Shown here: positions 6,781 through 8,376 of the stretch, piece by piece
How positions within the stretch are numbered: the first letter of the stretch is position 1
Layout of the letters: each line of letters begins with the position of its first letter
Source: an uncultured Clostridium sp.
Lineage (GTDB): Bacteria; Bacillota; Clostridia; Lachnospirales; Lachnospiraceae
DNA length: 8,376 bases
Assembly: GCA_958349075.1 (NCBI GenBank)
Contig: CATWBR010000187.1
Coordinates: 1-8,376, forward strand
Direction of reading: 5' to 3'
Translations under genes and position numbers: made by a program
Notes under the pieces: model-generated
Databases searched by the model: none
Told to the model about the DNA's origin: nothing
The model's input: the letters and a program-made list of their open reading frames with translations, nothing else

Positions 6781-7555
6781 TCTGCCCTCCTCCTTCGGCC
6801 GGCACGCCTTTCCTGAACTCAGTGGTGAAAACGGGATCGTAGAGCTTTGACCTTTCATAGGAGCTGTGGGCAATGACGTCGCCCACCAGAATCAGGGCCG
6901 TCTTTGTAATCTGCTCTCTGGCTGCCGTATCCTTAAGCGAACCAACGGTACAGAGCACCTTCTTTTCATCCGGCCAGGTTGCCTTATAAATAATGGCAGC
7001 CGGCGTTTCCTTCCCGTATCCGCCGCGCACCAGTTCCTCGGACAGAGGCCCCAGAAGACCCGTGCTCAGGAATATCGCCATCGTCGCCCCATGTGCGGCA
7101 AAGGAAGCAATACTCTCGCGCTCCGGTACGGGCGTCCTGCCTGCCATCCTGGTGATAATGACGCTCTGCGACACTCCGGGCAGAGTGTATTCCAGATTCA
7201 TCGATGCCGCCGCGCCGCAGAAGGAGCTTACCCCCGGGCAGACCTGATATGTAATTCCCAGCTCGTCCAGCCGGTCCATCTGCTCCCTGATCGCCCCATA
7301 AATGCTTGAATCGCCCGTGTGGAGCCGGACCGTCGTTCTGCCGCCGTCCTCCGCTTCTTTCATTTTAGCGATGACTTCCTCTAACGTCATCCTGGCGCTG
7401 TCAAAAACAGCGCATCCCTCTTTCCTGTACTCAAGAAGCTCCGGATTTACGAGCGAACCCGCATAGATTATCTGATCCGCCTCTCCCAGGAGTCTTGCCC
7501 CCCTCACCGTAATAAGGTCGGCCGCCCCCGAACCGGCTCCCACAAAATGTACCAT
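6761..7555 (-). CDS. cbiF: cobalt-precorrin-4 C11-methyltransferase CbiF
   Basis: This class III SAM-dependent methyltransferase methylates C11 of cobalt-precorrin-4. At 264 residues it is of typical length. Signature motifs in order: VGAGSGAADLITVRG (5-19), YAGSLVNPELL (31-41), RLHTGDSSIYGAIREQ (77-92), CPGVSSFCGAAA (106-117), TLPGVSQSVIITR (124-136) with AGRTPVPERE (138-147), and STGL (164-167). The YAGSLVNPELL and RTPVPERE motifs separate CbiF/CobM from the other methyltransferases in this cluster. GGAGG at 7563-7567 is seven bases before the ATG. The gene follows cbiL after 39 bases and overlaps cbiG by 20. The hydrophilic C-terminus beyond residue 245 corresponds to the stretch containing the cbiG ribosome binding site and start. 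Confidence 0.96.
   Translation of the reverse strand: MVHFVGAGSGAADLITVRGARLLGEADQIIYAGSLVNPELLEYRKEGCAVFDSARMTLEEVIAKMKEAEDGGRTTVRLHTGDSSIYGAIREQMDRLDELGITYQVCPGVSSFCGAAASMNLEYTLPGVSQSVIITRMAGRTPVPERESIASFAAHGATMAIFLSTGLLGPLSEELVRGGYGKETPAAIIYKATWPDEKKVLCTVGSLKDTAAREQITKTALILVGDVIAHSSYERSKLYDPVFTTEFRKGVPAEGGGQNEDCNH
6786..6791 (-). promoter_or_regulatory. ribosome binding site that decides the cbiG start
   Basis: AGGAGG lies five bases before the ATG at 6780 and inside the coding sequence of cbiF. It rules out the 31-codon longer reading of cbiG. Because the site is covered by ribosomes finishing cbiF, the two genes are probably translated in a coupled way. Confidence 0.85.
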
Positions 7556-7562
7556 CTGTTTT

Positions 7563-7567
7563 CCTCC
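7563..7567 (-). promoter_or_regulatory. ribosome binding site of cbiF
   Basis: GGAGG lies seven bases before the ATG at 7555, in the 39-base gap after cbiL. That gap holds no stable hairpin and no T-tract, so transcription should run straight through from cbiL. Confidence 0.75.
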
Positions 7568-7594
7568 GTCTGAAGTAAGTTTTTCTGTAATGTT

Positions 7595-8281
7595 TTATTT
7601 CCCGTCCCTCACGATTAACAGGGAATAATATCCTGCCTCATCGGGAATATCTTTTATGCTGCTGTAAATCTTCTCGTTCTCCATCCCGCAGTTTTCCACC
7701 ATTCTGGCATCGCGGCCCTGCCTTTCAAGGAGGCGCTTTACATCGGAAAGCTTCTTTCCCGACTTCATCAGTACCTTTACCCCCGGCTGCTCCAGCGCAT
7801 TCTCAATCTGATAGGATGCGGGAATAATATGAAGCTCTTCCCTGCCGTTCACCAGGGGAATGCCCATTCTGGCCGCCGCGGCGCAAAAAGAGGGTATCCC
7901 ATTTATCAGTTCTGTGGCATACTGTTTCTCATCCAGTCTTTCCTTAATATATAGGCAGGTAGAATAGACCGTGGTGTCTCCCAGTGTAATAAACGCCACA
8001 TTCTCCCCCTGCCTGAGGCAGTCTTCCGTCCTTCTTACCGCCTCGCTGTGGCTTTGTTCCAGCAAATCCCTGTCCTTTGTCATCGGCATCGGAAGACAAA
8101 TGCACTTCTTTTCTGCCAGCTCCGGAACAGCCTGTACCGCTATTCTATATGCCACACACTGATCCCTGTCTTTATGGGGAACCGCTAACGTATCACACGC
8201 CTTCAGCCTCTTTACCGCCTTGATCGTCATAAGCTCCGGATCTCCGGGGCCCACTCCCACCGCATACCATGTTCCTGTCAT
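7595..8281 (-). CDS. cbiL: cobalt-precorrin-2 C20-methyltransferase CbiL
   Basis: This class III SAM-dependent methyltransferase adds the C20 methyl to cobalt-precorrin-2, the first step committed to corrins after the branch from sirohaem. The 228-residue length fits CbiL/CobI. Motifs: YAVGVGPGDPELMTIKA (6-22), PMTKD (66-70), FITLGDTTVYST (97-108), GIPSFCAAAARMGIPL (128-143) and the SAM-pocket region around LMKSGK (171-176). The linked cbiG indicates the cobalt-containing substrate. AAGGCGGA, one base away from a perfect Shine-Dalgarno sequence, precedes the ATG at 8281 by about eight bases. No earlier start codon exists in frame before an upstream stop. It is the first complete gene of the cluster in this window, but the operon may begin further upstream. 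Confidence 0.95.
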   Translation of the reverse strand: MTGTWYAVGVGPGDPELMTIKAVKRLKACDTLAVPHKDRDQCVAYRIAVQAVPELAEKKCICLPMPMTKDRDLLEQSHSEAVRRTEDCLRQGENVAFITLGDTTVYSTCLYIKERLDEKQYATELINGIPSFCAAAARMGIPLVNGREELHIIPASYQIENALEQPGVKVLMKSGKKLSDVKRLLERQGRDARMVENCGMENEKIYSSIKDIPDEAGYYSLLIVRDGK

Positions 8282-8376
8282 CTTTTGTCCGCCTTTACTA
8301 TGTATTCCCGTGCACGTCTCCTTAACGAATTTTCCGTTTAAAAAAGCTGCTGGTTTTAATCATATTTCATTATAAT
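8282..8376 (-). other. leader or spacer upstream of cbiL
   Basis: No complete gene is visible. Read on the minus strand, the frame from 8376 is open for six codons and ends in TAA at 8358-8356, which could be the tail of an upstream gene. The same bases contain TATAAT (8374-8369), a perfect -10 box, whose -35 would lie outside the window. A weak AT-rich hairpin with an AACG/CGTT stem follows. None of the conserved blocks of a cobalamin riboswitch appear here, so if the operon is controlled by one it must lie further upstream. The two readings, gene tail or promoter, cannot be separated from this window. Confidence 0.3.

Noticed and set aside
6781..6873. 31-codon N-terminal extension of CbiG
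   Set aside because: It lies entirely within cbiF in another frame, does not resemble CbiG, and the perfect AGGAGG at 6786-6791 marks the downstream ATG.
8294..8325. A five-codon leader peptide starting at GTG after AAGGAG upstream of cbiL
   Set aside because: Only two bases separate the purine motif from the GTG, which is too close for initiation, and no attenuator structure follows.
8282..8376. Cobalamin riboswitch before cbiL
   Set aside because: Expected for such operons, but none of the conserved blocks of that element are present in the 95 bases available; it may lie outside the window.

Overview
The window carries a run of eight genes on the minus strand. Seven make the corrin ring of cobalamin (vitamin B12) by the anaerobic, early-cobalt route, and the eighth is a tRNA-modifying gene at the downstream end. 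CbiG, a CbiH without CobG, and the complete set of corrin methyltransferases identify the anaerobic branch. Mid-range GC, strong AGGAGG-type ribosome binding sites, tightly overlapping genes and Clostridia-like protein sequences suggest an anaerobic Firmicute, probably a gut Lachnospiraceae/Clostridia member. That assignment is inference, because the window contains no taxonomic marker gene.

Reading in the direction of transcription (from position 8376 towards 1): a short leader or upstream-gene tail (8376-8282), cbiL (C20 methylation), cbiF (C11 methylation), cbiG (ring contraction, lactone opening), cbiH (C17 methylation), a fused cbiJ-cbiE gene (precorrin-6A reductase joined to the C5 methyltransferase), cbiT (C15 methylation and decarboxylation), cbiA (a,c-diamide synthesis) and dus (tRNA dihydrouridine synthase). 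Gaps are at most 60 bp, and cbiF/cbiG, cbiH/cbiJE, cbiT/cbiA and cbiA/dus overlap, so this is almost certainly one transcription unit. Gene order nearly follows the pathway order from cobalt-precorrin-2 to cobyrinate a,c-diamide. Two steps are missing here, CbiD (C1 methylation) and CbiC (the C15-to-C12 methyl shift); both would be expected upstream of the window or elsewhere in the genome.

Positions 1-375 contain no convincing protein gene. About 130-395 forms a large set of nested inverted repeats: a 14-bp perfect stem, two further perfect stems of 8 bp, a 6-bp outermost stem and internal branches. I read this as a structured non-coding RNA. Adenine-rich unpaired segments, a G-U pair, and a hairpin followed by a T-tract at 421-453 all favour the plus strand, which would make the RNA convergent with, and slightly antisense to, the 3' end of dus. 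I cannot assign it to a known RNA family. It is the least explained and most interesting element in the window.
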